Shown in pieces: positions 23,263-35,377 of a stretch of 64,000 nt of DNA. The stretch comes from Phoenix dactylifera. Its lineage: Eukaryota; Streptophyta; Magnoliopsida; Arecales; Arecaceae. The notes under the pieces are model-generated. The model searched no databases. It saw nothing but the letters and a program-made list of their open reading frames with translations, and was not told the origin of the DNA. Every line of letters begins with the position of its first letter. Position 1 is the stretch's first letter. The position numbers and the translations under genes were made by a program. Location of the stretch: the NCBI RefSeq assembly GCF_009389715.1, contig NC_052409.1:5135775-5199774 (forward strand). Reading direction: 5' to 3'.

Positions 23263-26200
23263 ATGGATCTTCTCCAAAGCTACGGGGACAAGAGCGACGA
23301 AGAAGACGGGGAAGAATCGCGACGAAAAGGAGGAGAAGAGAAGGGGAAAGGAGGAGGGGAGACGGAGGTGGAGGCGGCCCCTGCCTCGCCGGACTCGGAC
23401 TCCTCGTCCTCTCCTCCCCGTCTCCTCCCGGCCAAGTCCGCCGCGCCGCGGGTGGACGACACCGCCCTCGCCCTCGCCGCCGCCGGCACTGCTCGCTTTC
23501 TCCACCGCCCCATCGACCCGGCCCAGCACGCCGTGGCCTTCAACCCCACCTATGACCAGCTCTGGGCCCCCATCCACGGTCCCGCCCACCCCTTCGCTAA
23601 GGACGGCGTCCCCCAGGGCATGCGTAACCACAAGCTCGGCTTCGTCGAGGACGCCTCCATCGAGCCCTTCCTCTTCGACGAGCAGTACAACACCTTCCAC
23701 AAGTACGGCTACGCCGCCGACCCCTCCGGCATCGACTATGTCGGCGACCTCGACACCCTCCAACGCAACCAGGCCCTCTCCGTCTACAACATCCCCCAGC
23801 AGGAACAGAAGCGCCGCCGCCTCCAGATGAAGGCCACCCCTGCCGAGGAAGACCCCGCCGCCGCCGCCGGTCCCGACGTCGAGAACCCCGCCTCTGAGGA
23901 GTGGATACTCAAGAACCGCAATAGCCCGTGGGCAGGGAAGAAGGAGGGGGTCCAGGGTGAGCTTACCGAGGAGCAGAAGAAGTACGCCGAGGAGCATGCT
24001 GCGAAGAAGGCCGAGAAGGAGAGAGGCGGCGAGGGGAGAGGGGACAGGGTCGAGCAAGTCGACAAGAGCACCTTCCATGGGAAGGAGGAACGCGACTACC
24101 AGGGCCGGTCGTGGATTGCACCTCCCAAGGATGCCAAGGCCGCCAATGACCACTGCTACATCCCCAAGCGGTGGGTCCACACGTGGAGCGGCCACACCAA
24201 GGGCGTCGCCGCCATTCGATTCTTCCCCAAGCATGGCCGCCACCTCCTCTCGGCGGGCATGGACTCAAAGGTCAAGATTTGGGATGTCTTCAATACGGGC
24301 AAGTGCATGCGCACCTATATGGGCCACTCCAAGGCGGTCCGGGATATCTGCTTCTCCAACGATGGTACCAAATTCTTGAGCGCCGGGTACGACAAGAACA
24401 TCAAGTATTGGGACACCGAGACCGGGAAGGTGATCTCAACCTTCTCCACTGGGAAAATCCCCTATGTCGTGAAGCTGAACCCCGATGAAGACAAGCAAAA
24501 CATTCTTCTTGCAGGGATGAGTGATAAGAAGATCGTTCAGTGGGACATGAATTCTGGGGAGATCACACAAGAGTATGATCAACATCTTGGGGCCGTGAAT
24601 ACCATCACATTTGTGGATAATAACCGGAGATTTGTTACTTCGAGTGATGACAAGTCCCTTCGCGTATGGGAGTTTGGAATTCCAGTGGTTATAAAGTATA
24701 TAAGTGAGCCACACATGCATTCCATGCCATCAATTGCTCTTCATCCCAATTCAAATTGGCTGGCAGCACAGAGCTTGGATAATCAGATACTTATATATGG
24801 CACCAAAGAAAGGTTTCAGCTGAATAAAAAGAAGAGATTTGCGGGGCACATTGTTGCAGGTTATGCTTGTCAGGTGAATTTTTCCCCAGATGGACGGTTT
24901 GTTATGTCAGGGGATGGGGAGGGGAAGTGCTGGTTTTGGGATTGGAAGAGTTGCAAAGTTTTCAGGACTCTAAAATGCCACGAGGGAGTGTGTATCGGGT
25001 GTGTGTGGCATCCATTGGAGCAGAGCAAGGTAGCAACTTGTGGATGGGATGGCATGATCAAATACTGGTAAGTTTTTTTTTTCCCAATAAAAGGCTGTCA
25101 TGCATTTTTTATCTCTGTTATAGGATAGCGACTGCGTAATTGTTTATTAGGTTGGATGATAAATACGATGTTAACTAGTTAATTCTTTCATTTTGCTGCA
25201 CTGTTTATTTTCTATAGGTTAATTTCTGATGTGACTTGTGGTTGTAATCTAAATGTGTCTTCAACTCACTTGTAGATCATGACATGTTAAATTTATAATA
25301 TCATCTGTTGCATTACGTGAACTTCTGAACTAACTGCTGTAAAACTTTTCTTCAGTTATGTTGTGAATGTGGCCTCCTGTTGTTTCTCTGTTAGAAGGAC
25401 CTGGAATGGTCCTTTTTTTTCCTTGCCCCTTTCTGTTAATGTAATATGATATTATTACAAGAAGGAATTGATGATGGAATGCTGATACAGGAAACATTAG
25501 AAATAAACTTTAGAAAAGTTTAAGATATCTCACCTGAGTGCTAGCCTCTGGAGTAAAGAGTGTGAAGAGGATACAAGTTTGGATGTTGCTAAAAATGGAT
25601 GTATGTTCGATAAGTTTATACTATTTGTTATCTTAAGCACATAGTTTATACTCAAGCACATATATGCAGATATGAAATCAAACATTTCGGAGCTTGAGTA
25701 GTTATTGATAGATCCATCTGTCAATACATAGTTGATCTTTGCCTTTCATGGTGAAGTCAAGCTTTCCATTAGTTAGACTTATATCAAGATCTTTACTATT
25801 TGACAATGGTAGAACTGACTATGCTAGGATTTGGACCACTAGTTGGCATGCCCATTTCACCCAAATTTGGAAGTTTTTTGTCCTTCTACTTCAAAATCAC
25901 CATATACAGTGCCTCAACTTGTTCGATATCTAATTCTCAATAGGAGTGAATTTTACTTATACTTTGTGAACGTTCTCACATTTCTAGAGGGGGGTACCCT
26001 CATAAACTACGTTTGGTTGGAGGGTACTGCTACTTTGGAGTGGATAACTAATTTCCCTTTCCTAGATTGAGACATGATTAACTGATGATTTTCATAATGT
26101 TTTGATAGTTAGTTGATGACTTTCATATTCCTAAGGTATAATTTGGAACACAAATTGATGCACATTATGAAATGCAAATTACAGCCAACAGGTTGGCATT

Positions 26201-29200
26201 AATGTAATTTCTATGGTTATATATTCTTGGATTGCTAAGTTGGTGGCAAATATTGTTTAGGGAACAATTATTCATTATCTCAGCCTTATCTCACCTAGTA
26301 GAAGGAGAAACACCACTAATCTTTTTGGGTTCTCCACAATTCAAATATTTGTATATGTCATCCTGATGGCTCCTTAAAAAGCCTAGGTAACACGACTGGA
26401 AGGTATTGCTTGAAGTACTCTTGGTAGACTTGATAAATAAAATTATTCAATTCCATGTTTGCCTCCTCGCCCTCTTAAACAACTCTTTGTTTAATAGGTT
26501 AGTAGAGATGATATGGCTGTAGACCTTTGTTTGTCCAACAACTGACATTCTAAAGAAACAAACAAACAAAAAAAATAAAGAGTATTCTGTTGCTAGTATT
26601 AGCTAGAATGTCAGTTTTCACTATGTGCATATGAAGTGTTGTATCTACTCTTATTAGAAGCATTATGTTGTTGTTTTTGTCATATATTGCTTTTATAGGA
26701 ATAACCAGTCGAGATATGAGTCACTTAGCAACTCAGATGCTAGATCTTTCTTTAAATGTCTAGTGCTTTCTCACAGGAATGGTTGCTATCATTTTTTTTT
26801 AAGTTCATATTGATCTTAGTATTTCATATTCTAAATTAAGCATTATGTTGTTGATTTTGTCATCTATTGCTTTTATATGAATAACCAGTCAAGTCGAGAT
26901 ATGAGTCACTTAGCAACTCAGATGCTAGATCTTTCTTTAAATGTCTAGTGCTTTCTCACAGGAATGGTTGCTATCATTTTTTTTTTTTAAGTTCATGTTG
27001 ATCTTAGTATTTCATATGCTAAATTATTTAGTTGTAATTGCTGACAGAGTTAATTTTATTTTATATTGTAAATGCTTAGAGGGAAAAAATTGTGAGCTTG
27101 CTTCAATATTTAAGTTGCCCCAATATCCATCATTTAACATTTTATGAAAAACACCTGGAAATGTTTAAATACAAGATATTTAGCTATATGGTTAAGCAGT
27201 CCTTGTCGTTGGACTTTGACATTACTATTTCTTTTGATGAGGATCTTATAGATGCTATACTTTTGCAGCCTGAAACACATTTGACATGAAAGATGTGAGC
27301 AATGATCTTCACCCTTCTCTATGGGGTTGGCTATATAGATTTGACTTTTTGTGCAGTGCCTTGTTTAACATGAAAGTAATCTACTTGGAAATCACCTCTA
27401 TCTCTCTTATCACTAGTTCCATCAGGGATGGTCCTTTGGTCTTTATTTTCTTGTTTCTAGATGATGGATAGTTCTGAATCTCATTTTGCTAACCTTATGA
27501 TCAATCATTCTTTTATACTCATAGATCTATGTGTTGGATAATAGTTGATGATAAAATGAAGTGGCTTGATTTGTCAATTAAGTCATGTGACTGGCTTGAC
27601 CAATATGTTATGGGAAGTTGTGCCCAAGGGTGTCATGATTTTGTGTTGAGTTTAAAAGGATGTTTGAAGCTTCTATTTTGATAATGATGGGCCAGAATCT
27701 TCATTATGGGAAAGGTGGTCTTAGTTCTTATTGTTTTATGCATTGCCCTCAATAATAATGCTTGAGAATTATGCTCATGGGCATGTGGGAAAATGAGTGA
27801 CAGATTGAGGCAGAGGAGGAATAAGAAGCATGATTTTTGATTGCAGAAATTAATATAATGATAATGTTGAATGTGTGTATGACAAGAATTTTGAGATCAC
27901 TATGGGTGTTGTGCATGAGAAAGGAAATTCAGATGACGTCCTATGTTACAGATATTTGGGTGAAATTAACGGACATCATCAGTGGTCATGAGATCATTAT
28001 GTAATGTGCCGGATAGAGTAATAGCATTCGTGGCACAGACATAGTAAAATTGGTCTAGGATATGCCAAAATTGCACTAGGTATTCTATCCGATTCCATGT
28101 AGACTACCTTTTTTTTTTGTTTGCAGTGATGAATGGACATCATTTATACAACTTTGAGCAAATCCTAATGAGTCTTAAAAACATATAATGCTTCGTATTC
28201 ACTGAAGGCATTTAGGATGAAACAATTTTAACACAATTCTTTCATTTTTTTTAAAAAAATGTAAAAAATATGCATAAAAATCACTCATCCATGTCATTAG
28301 GATTGATATGATTCTGTGTCTCAGATAGCCTCAGGCTTGGAATTCCTTTGTCTACAACAAAAAAGATCTATGGCTACCCATTGCTTCCTGAAGTATCGGA
28401 TCATTAGGATATCTGATTTGCTTTGTCAAACACAGGGTCTTGTGCTCTGCCTTCCTCCTATGTCTTGGTGGCTTCTTATTTCTGACCATCTTCTTGCATA
28501 TTGCAAAACCAGGTTTGCAGCTCTAAATGTATGAGTGGCTGAGCAGATGTTAAATGTACTCTATTGGTGCTTGTCCTCCATCCAATTAAATAGATTGTTG
28601 AGGAGTAGGAACCTTTAGTGGAACACTTGTGGACGCCTAAAATACCATTCCTTCTTATTCAAGAACCAGAGTAAGAGCTTTCTTTTATATTCACTGGCGA
28701 CTTTGTAGACTCAATAGAGCTACACTAATCTCCTTTGATTTCATGAAGACTAAAGAATTAAGTGATGGTATCTAGTGCTCATCATGTTAGAATTTATATG
28801 AATTTAAGCTAAAGGAACTTATAAAGGGTGTCTCTTCATAGCATAATTGGCAATATTCTTCCATGAGATCTCAAGACATTTCCTTAAATTAGAAAAAAGT
28901 TTTTCCATTATGCATAATTAGGTTCCCATTATCTGTGTAGTACTTAGATGTTGATAAAATTAGTCAATTTATTGGTGAACAGTAGGCAATTTTACAGACA
29001 GACATGTGCGAACAGCCGGCACAAGCATGCATGCATGTACATCTTTGAGGCTGTAGCTGATGAATTTGTGCTTGAGTATCTAAATTTCATGATGTTATCT
29101 AAGCTGGTAATATGATATCTATTAAAGTATCTGAAACACACTATCATCTTAAAAATCAAAGATTTGGATGCACCTTACCTTTGCATCTGCTGCTTGTGAG

Positions 29201-29991
29201 GACAGCAGTTTTCCATTGTGTGCATTTTGTCTTGGATCATTGTTTGGTGATTCCTAGTGCAGTTGGCAGTTGAATCTTGGTTCATACAGCAGAGTCTTTA
29301 GATTAAGATGGAAGTTACAGATTTTTTTTTAAAAAAATGTCACATCATGGAGCCAGTGTATTATGTTAATTTGGCCAAGGAGCTATACATTATGTAAATA
29401 TCTGGTGAAGCATGCTGCCATGTTCTGTTGAATGTTTAAGTTATCGACAACAGACTGAATTATGGCAAATATGCTGAAACAACCAAGCTTATATGCATCC
29501 AATATTTCAGTGATGCCAAGCTTTTCTTTGCTAGTGCAAGACTGGCATGCAGTACCGCTGCATGCCAGCTTACGTGTGCCAGTATATGCATATGCTTGCC
29601 AGTGTGTGTGAGGCACAGGATGGCACTGACAAATATTACAGATAAGGCTGGCAACATAATGCCAAGTATACAAAAGCTGTTCAAAATATTAATGATTAGT
29701 ATAAGGTGGGAGAGAAATGTAAGGTTGACGATTCAAATGGTTGTTGCATCAGGTAGACAAAAAGAGATGAATATTATTAATATTTTAATTGTATACCATG
29801 AGCAAAATGCTAATATATATAAGTTTTTGGCCTTCTTAATTTATGCTTTTGAACTTACTCAAATCTTGTGTGTACTTATTTATAAGCCCTTTCAAAACAG
29901 TAGAAGAAAACTCTCTGTTTCTTTGTTTTTGCCTTCTTTTTTAGTTCAGATATCTGAGGCTTTTGTTTCTCTTGTAATATGCAGGGATTAG
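23263..29991 (+). CDS. PRP17: Pre-mRNA-processing factor 17 (PRP17/CDC40), WD40 splicing factor
   Basis: A second-step spliceosome factor acting in the nucleus. Exon 1 is 23263-25067. The start is in strong context (GCCACCATGG). The protein opens [18 protein letters not shown], with an acidic, Ser/Pro-rich N-terminus. Then comes the family's conserved block ([20 protein letters not shown], about residues 125-145, then [12 protein letters not shown]) and a Lys/Glu-rich helical stretch (about 230-265). Seven WD40 repeats follow from about residue 305 ([30 protein letters not shown]) to the end. Read straight on, the frame stops at TAA 25069-25071 after IKYW. That stop overlaps a perfect donor GTAAGT at 25068, whereas family members end in IKYWD. 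Splicing to 29985 (polypyrimidine tract, then GCAG) restores TGG-GAT-TAG, giving IKYWD and 603 residues. The terminal exon is inferred. GC content falls steeply from 5' to 3'. Confidence 0.93.
25068..29984 (+). other. Inferred last intron of PRP17 (4.9 kb)
   Basis: The intron begins GTAAGTTTTTTTTT and ends CTTTTGTTTCTCTTGTAATATGCAG, broken here as a pyrimidine tract followed by GCAG at 29981-29984. It contains no recognised gene. Inside are a tandem duplication (26660-27026) and the start of a segment duplicated at 34576-36160. If the intron is not used, PRP17 would simply end at 25071, one residue short of the family norm. Confidence 0.65.
26660..27026 (+). repeat. Tandem duplication of about 180 bp
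   Basis: Two units (26660-26839 and 26840-27026) share GCATTATGTTGTTG, CGAGATATGAGTCACTTAGC and AATGTCTAGTGCTTTCTCAC almost perfectly. The high similarity indicates a fairly recent local duplication. The open frame at 26941-27147 lies in the second unit and is not a gene. Confidence 0.9.
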
Positions 29992-30960
29992 TTTTTTGGG
30001 CACTCTCAAAGTTAGATGACGAGGTCCATCTCAATTGTTAGGTTGGATAGCCTGCACGCTTTCCTGCAAAAGCTTTGGAATTCCATTGCAATTTTGTTTT
30101 TACAGATGCTGGCTGAGTTAATTTGCCTTGGATCATGGCAATGCCATCATCTAAGTTTTCAAACTATCGGCTTGCGTTATGACGGATTTGACTACTACTA
30201 CTCTTGGCCTTTCTTCATTGTTGCAAGCATCGTGTCATTAAACGTGTAGTTCATGTAAATTTTAAGGTGTTTTTCTCCAATGTGTTCCTGAAAGAAATAT
30301 ATATCTCTCTCTGTGGAACTGTTTTGTTTATGACATAATGGCAGGAATTGTACACCATTCAACAGGTGCATATATTATTTTGTTTGTGGCTACTTGGGCA
30401 TGATGGGATAATTATTTACGCATTCTTTGATTTTTTTATTTTTATTTTTGATAATCGAGGGATCGTTCCTGCTTGTTAGTGAACTGGGTTTCATGATAAT
30501 GGTTGTAGTACTATTAGTGAAAATTCTGTATCCTAACTTGAGGAAGTTTAGATTTGCCTAAGTCCTCAACTGAAATCATCAGTATACAACCTTCATCTAA
30601 AAGTGTAAACTTAATTATATGCTGCTGCAAACCTGATTTACATCCCACCAGAAAAACCTGATGTACATGAAGTGCTGTAAGGTCCCTTTTAATGCCTGTT
30701 CGAGAAGCTGGAGCTATAGAGTATGTTCATCAAGGTCGCAAGCTTTAAATTTTGGGATCAAAGCTCAGTTTTTTCCATTAAAAATTCGTTGAGCACATTG
30801 CGGGTTCTATACTAGGATTACATATAACCATGTGAATACCCACTTAATGTGCTCTGGCACTATGAGTATGATCTTAGCTTTACTTCCTTACAGAGCCAAA
30901 CAAGTTTTAAAGTATTAGCATATTGTATGGAGTTTATAATAATAGGATTCACATAATGGT
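27514..30960 (+). repeat. Duplicated PRP17 3' segment, copy 1
   Basis: Two blocks of this segment resemble 34576-36160 in the same orientation. Block one is about 27514-27790 (AGTTGATG, GTGACTGGCTTGACCA(A/G)TATG, TTGCATGCCCTC-like). Block two is about 29690-30960 (AAATGGTTGTTGCAT, ACCATGAGC(A/G)AAAT, CTCAAATCTTGTG, TACACCATTCAACAG, TTTGTTTGTGG). About 1.9 kb between the blocks has no counterpart in copy 2. Block two includes the inferred PRP17 terminal exon and 3' UTR. Confidence 0.8.
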
Positions 30961-31040
30961 GGGTGGTCCTATTAGAATTATAGCCACTTCGCATATCAGC
31001 TAATTATATATTATATATTCTACTGCACTTGTGCTCCCTT

Positions 31041-31043
<3 letters not shown>

Positions 31044-31072
<29 letters not shown>
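31044..31072. repeat. T29 homopolymer
   Basis: An uninterrupted T run directly followed by ACATCGGCGACTCACACATA. It may be the poly(A) end of a minus-strand retroposon, but no body was recognised. Confidence 0.75.
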
Positions 31073-31075
<3 letters not shown>

Positions 31076-31349
31076 TCGGCGACTCACACATAACGAGTGT
31101 GAGTATTGTCCAAAAAATCATAAAATAAAAAAGACTGCAGGAAAGACGGGATAGGTCCACCTAGATGAAGTCGCTTTGACTGTTTTGAGATGGGTAAATA
31201 TATATTTATAAGATAAAAGGTTCAAATATAGGTCTACACATATACTCATATACTCCTTTACATTCACTATTTATATATATTCTTATACACTATTCTTTTT
31301 TTTACGGGTGTACATTTTTTCAACCCACCCACAAAAAAGTAATTTATTA

Positions 31350-31790
31350 GGACATGGACATAGAAAGAAATAATTTATAAGGGTACACACAAGTATTAAA
31401 TTTGCAAGAGTAATAGTTGTAATTTTATATTTTTATAAAGATATACATGCAAAAAGAATAATTTATAATGGCACATGCAGATAGTCATTTGCAAGAGTAT
31501 TTATATCATTTCGAATATTCATAAGGATATACATAAATTTTTTTAAATATTTATTATTTATTTAAAATTTGTTATTCAAAGTTAAAATTTTTACATGTAT
31601 TTTTTATAAATATTTTCACAAATTTATTATTTGTATTATATTCTTATAAAATATTTATTTTATATACATATCTTTATTAAAATCTGAAATAATGTGTATA
31701 TCCTTGCAAGGTACTTGCATGTATATCTTTATAAATTATTTTACTTTTATAAATTATTTCTCTTTATGTCTGTACTCATATAAATTATTT
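31350..31790. mobile_element. AT-rich foldback / MITE-like element
   Basis: The left arm (GACATAGAAAGAAATAATTTAT, from about 31353, then AAAGATATACATGCAA) is repeated in inverted form on the right (TTGCATGTATATCTTTATAAAT then TAAATTATTTCTCTTTATGTC, to about 31780). The arms could form a long hairpin. There is no coding capacity. A target-site duplication was not evident. Confidence 0.5.
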
Positions 31791-32829
31791 TTTTATATTT
31801 TTGTAAATTAATTCTTTTTGTATTTATCTTTAACTCAATAAAAATAGATATATAAAAATAAATAATTTATAGAAAAGAACATAATTTTTAAGATCTGTGG
31901 AAGTGTACTTTTGAACAAATTGATAAATGAAATCAAAGGATTATTCAACGATTCGAAACTCTCTCCTTTCTATATAATTTGGACCATATAATATCCTCCA
32001 TCATATCTCCTGCTTTAAGAGTCTAAAATTAACTGACGTCGTCTGACATGGGAGGGCCCTGGATAGGATGCCCCTGCAGGATTTTTGTTCAGCCGGTTCA
32101 CGAGTTGGGTCCGGGTTGGTCGGACGTCTTCCGACCGATCTGAAGCCGGCCCGAGCGGTCCACGAGTTACGGATAAAGGAAGCGCAGTGTCTTCGATGCT
32201 GGGGAGTCGGATAGGGTTTGGTTAACTCCCCGACGCTCCAAGGCCATAGCAGCGGAAATATGATCCAACGACGGATAGGTGGATTTTCTTCTACCTGTTC
32301 TCCGATTTACTTCCCATTGCTCCTACCGTGACCTGTTTTCACGTTTAAGTACGTAGTTTTTGTTGTTGTGTGCCAAATGTTTGAGGCAATGCCTAAGTGG
32401 AAAACTGGAGCTCTTTTCTCTTGCAAGATGTCTCTTTAGAGAGCTGCGAATGCTTTATGTTGGTATAGTTCATCTTTTCAACATTAATTTTTTAATCCAG
32501 CTTAATAGCATGATTTTTTTTTTTTTGGTTGGCAATCTTCACAATTCGCGAGTGATTTGACTATTACTTTGAGCTGCTGTTCAGATTCTCTTCCGTATCT
32601 CTAGTACCTTCATTTTCGTTTCTAAATGATAAAATAATATCGAGATTCAATTCTTGTGGATATTATATATGTTTTACTTTTTCCAGTTTCCTGAACGTGA
32701 ATGTTAACTTCTTAATGCCCCTAACTTTAATTTTTAAAATAGATTTGATTTTAACTTGTTGTAGATGCTCTTCCACTAATAAGTGGGGGAGTTGGGTTGC
32801 CGGCTTGGAGAACGAGGCTTGCAATAAAA

Positions 32830-34185
32830 ATGAAAAGGAATTTAGTTCTTCAATATTCCCTCAGGCGAAGTTCCATGTCCTCATTTTCCCCAAGGAACAG
32901 TTTGACAACTTCTTGTTCAGCTGCTGACCAAAATAAGAAGAGCAAGGTCATTGTAATATCTGGTCCCACTGGAGCCGGAAAGAGTAGACTTGCATTGGAG
33001 ATAGCAAAGAAGCTTGATGGAGAGATCATAAGCGCCGATTCCGTGCAAGTGTATTGTGCACTCGACATTGGATCGGCCAAGCCTTCAGTTACTGACAGAA
33101 GGGAAGTGCCTCATCACTTGATTGACACCTTACACCCATCAGAAGATTATTCAGCTGGGAAGTTCTTTGAGGATGCTAGGAAAGCAACACAGGATATTCT
33201 TGGGAAGGGCCGGGTGCCGATAGTTGCTGGTGGGACTGGTCTGTATCTACGGTGGTATATATATGGAAAACCGGCTGTTCCAAAAGCATCAATAGAGATC
33301 GCCTCTGAAGTATGCTCCGAGCTCATGGACTTGCAGAGGAATGGGCAGTGGGATGCAGCTGTGGATTTAGCAGTGAAGGCTGGTGATCCGAAAGCTCGGT
33401 TCTTGCCTGAAAACAATTGGTATCGATTGAGGCGTAGCCTTGAGATTATCAGGTCTTCTGGGTCACCTCCTTCAGCTTTTAGTGTACCATATGATTCTTT
33501 TCGTGAACAACTTGACTCGAGATTAACGAGCTGTTCAGTTAATGGCACTTCTGATTTAAATAATCTTCAAGAAAATCCTGCAAAGGACCTGGACTATGAG
33601 TTCATTTGTCTTTTTCTTTCAAGCCCACGAGTAGCTCTATATAGGTCGATTGATTTGAGGTGTGAGGAGATGCTTATGGACCCTGAAGGACTTCTGTCAG
33701 AATCCTCATGGCTTCTTGATATAGGTCTTCGTCCAAATATGAACTCTGCAACTCGCGCAATTGGTTATAGACAGGCTATGGAGTACTTGCTAAGTTGTAG
33801 GGAACAAGGGGGTAAAAGCTCTCCTGAAGAATTTTATGCATTTTTATACGAGTTTCAGAAAGCATCTCGAAATTTTGCAAAGAGGCAGATGACTTGGTTC
33901 CGGAACGAGCTTATTTATAACTGGCTTGATGCCTCACGACCTTTTGAGAAAGTAATTGATTTCATTTGTAATGCTTATTATGACCAGAGTGGGGCGTTGG
34001 TCGTGCCTGAATCACTTAAAATGAAGAAAGATAATAATGGCCAACGGGAAACCTATGAACTGAAGTCCTATCGTACCAAAAATAAGTTGTTTATTGGCGA
34101 TCTGGATTGCCATCATGTTCTGAATTGGATTAGGAGGACCCAGAATACAATAAGGTATAATTCTCATATATCTAGCATCAGTTGA
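32830..34185 (+). CDS. IPT9: tRNA dimethylallyltransferase (isopentenyltransferase, IPT9-type)
   Basis: Transfers a dimethylallyl group from DMAPP to A37 of tRNAs that read UNN codons. In plants this modification is the source of cis-zeatin cytokinins. Counting from the ATG at 32830 the product has 451 residues. It shows a P-loop GPTGAGKS (about 45-52), the DSVQVY motif (about 70-75) containing the catalytic Asp, GGTGLYLRW, then AIGYRQAMEYL and the late KRQMTWFRNE motif. The C-terminal C2H2 zinc finger of IPT2-type enzymes is absent, which fits the IPT9 branch. The N-terminus is Ser/Arg-rich and may be a plastid or mitochondrial transit peptide. The frame stays open upstream to 32755, and a possible first exon (32196-32220) would add an in-frame ATG. 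The coding region has no visible intron. The gene lies between direct repeats derived from the PRP17 3' end. Confidence 0.92.
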   Translation: MKRNLVLQYSLRRSSMSSFSPRNSLTTSCSAADQNKKSKVIVISGPTGAGKSRLALEIAKKLDGEIISADSVQVYCALDIGSAKPSVTDRREVPHHLIDTLHPSEDYSAGKFFEDARKATQDILGKGRVPIVAGGTGLYLRWYIYGKPAVPKASIEIASEVCSELMDLQRNGQWDAAVDLAVKAGDPKARFLPENNWYRLRRSLEIIRSSGSPPSAFSVPYDSFREQLDSRLTSCSVNGTSDLNNLQENPAKDLDYEFICLFLSSPRVALYRSIDLRCEEMLMDPEGLLSESSWLLDIGLRPNMNSATRAIGYRQAMEYLLSCREQGGKSSPEEFYAFLYEFQKASRNFAKRQMTWFRNELIYNWLDASRPFEKVIDFICNAYYDQSGALVVPESLKMKKDNNGQRETYELKSYRTKNKLFIGDLDCHHVLNWIRRTQNTIRYNSHISSIS

Positions 34186-34575
34186 TTCTCAGTTTTATCT
34201 TGAAATGCAATAGTTGTGAAGAGAAATTGTTATGCCTTCAAAACTTAATTTTTACTCCGGCTCTATGATTTCTGATGGAGAATGTTATTGTTATCCTAAT
34301 CAAGGCATCATTTACCAATGCATTAAGAAAGAAATCTTTTCGGCATATTTCATAAATTCGTTGAGCATGGGTCACGTGGTTTGGTTTCTAACCGAAATGA
34401 TCATCTGATTGATTTGTGTTTCATAAATATGTATGCCATTCTTGTATTATAATACTACATCATATGATGTAAGCTATCTCCTTAGTTTTATTACTTTATG
34501 GGTTCAAACATGCATAAAATTTCTGTACTGACTTGTTCATTATTTTTTCTTTGAGGACACTCTGTGGCTTTTGAT
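34186..34575. other. IPT9 3' UTR and flank
   Basis: AT-rich non-coding sequence between the IPT9 stop codon and the second copy of the PRP17 3' segment. No other feature was seen. Confidence 0.4.
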
Positions 34576-35331
34576 ATCATATTCATAGATTTCATATGTT
34601 CAACAGTAGTTGATGGAAGGATTGGATTTATTTGTCTGTTAGGAATACCAAGGCATGTGGCTGAGTGGCTGACTTGACCAGTATGGTACGGGAGGTCATG
34701 TCCAGCGGCATTACAAAGTTGAGTTACTGAGGATGTTCAAGAAATTCTCCATTATGGAGAATATTGTCTTAATTCATACGGTCTTTTGCAATGCCCTTGG
34801 GAATAGTGTTTGCAAAGTATGTTTGCTTGCACTTAAAGGCTCAAAGACTCGAAATGGACGATAAAGAGAGGGGGGGAAGAATGTTACATTGATGATGAAA
34901 ATGGTTGTTGCATTGAGTAGACAAAAATACATAAGTCCTTTTAATATTTCTATCATAAACCATGAGCGAAATCCTAATATACTTGTGATACATTGTTTTT
35001 TCCTCATAATTTATGTTTCCAAACTTCTCAAATCTTGTGCATCTTTGAAAGCACTTTCAAACTAGCAGAAAAACCTTCTTCTTTCTTTAACTTCATATAA
35101 TTCAGTTATTTGTTTATGATTGGCAGGGCATAGTTTTCTAGTTACTCAGAGTCAGATGATATAAATTCATCTCAGTTGGTAGGTTGGAACTCCTGCAAAC
35201 CATGGGAGCTTGGAATTCTGTTGCAATTGTTTTCAACAGATGGGAAGTTTAGCACCCTCTTGCTAATGGATAAGTTAATTTGCTTCTGATCATGTTTTAA
35301 GGTGTATTTCTCCAATGTCTGGCCCTCTTGG

Positions 35332-35377
<46 letters not shown>

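Larger units (their letters stand above)
30961..32195. other. Intergenic DNA before IPT9
   Basis: No gene. It holds a T29 run (31044-31072), a CACTCG-type palindromic phrase (ACTCACACATAACGAGTGTGAG at 31083-31105), the foldback at 31350-31790, and a GC-rich patch (about 32030-32250) next to the likely IPT9 promoter and leader. Confidence 0.4.

Noticed and set aside
23251-24243. Long open frame (330 codons) on the minus strand opposite PRP17
   Set aside because: It is a GC-driven shadow of the PRP17 exon, Val/Leu/Gly-rich without any recognisable domain, while the plus strand encodes a clear WD40 protein.
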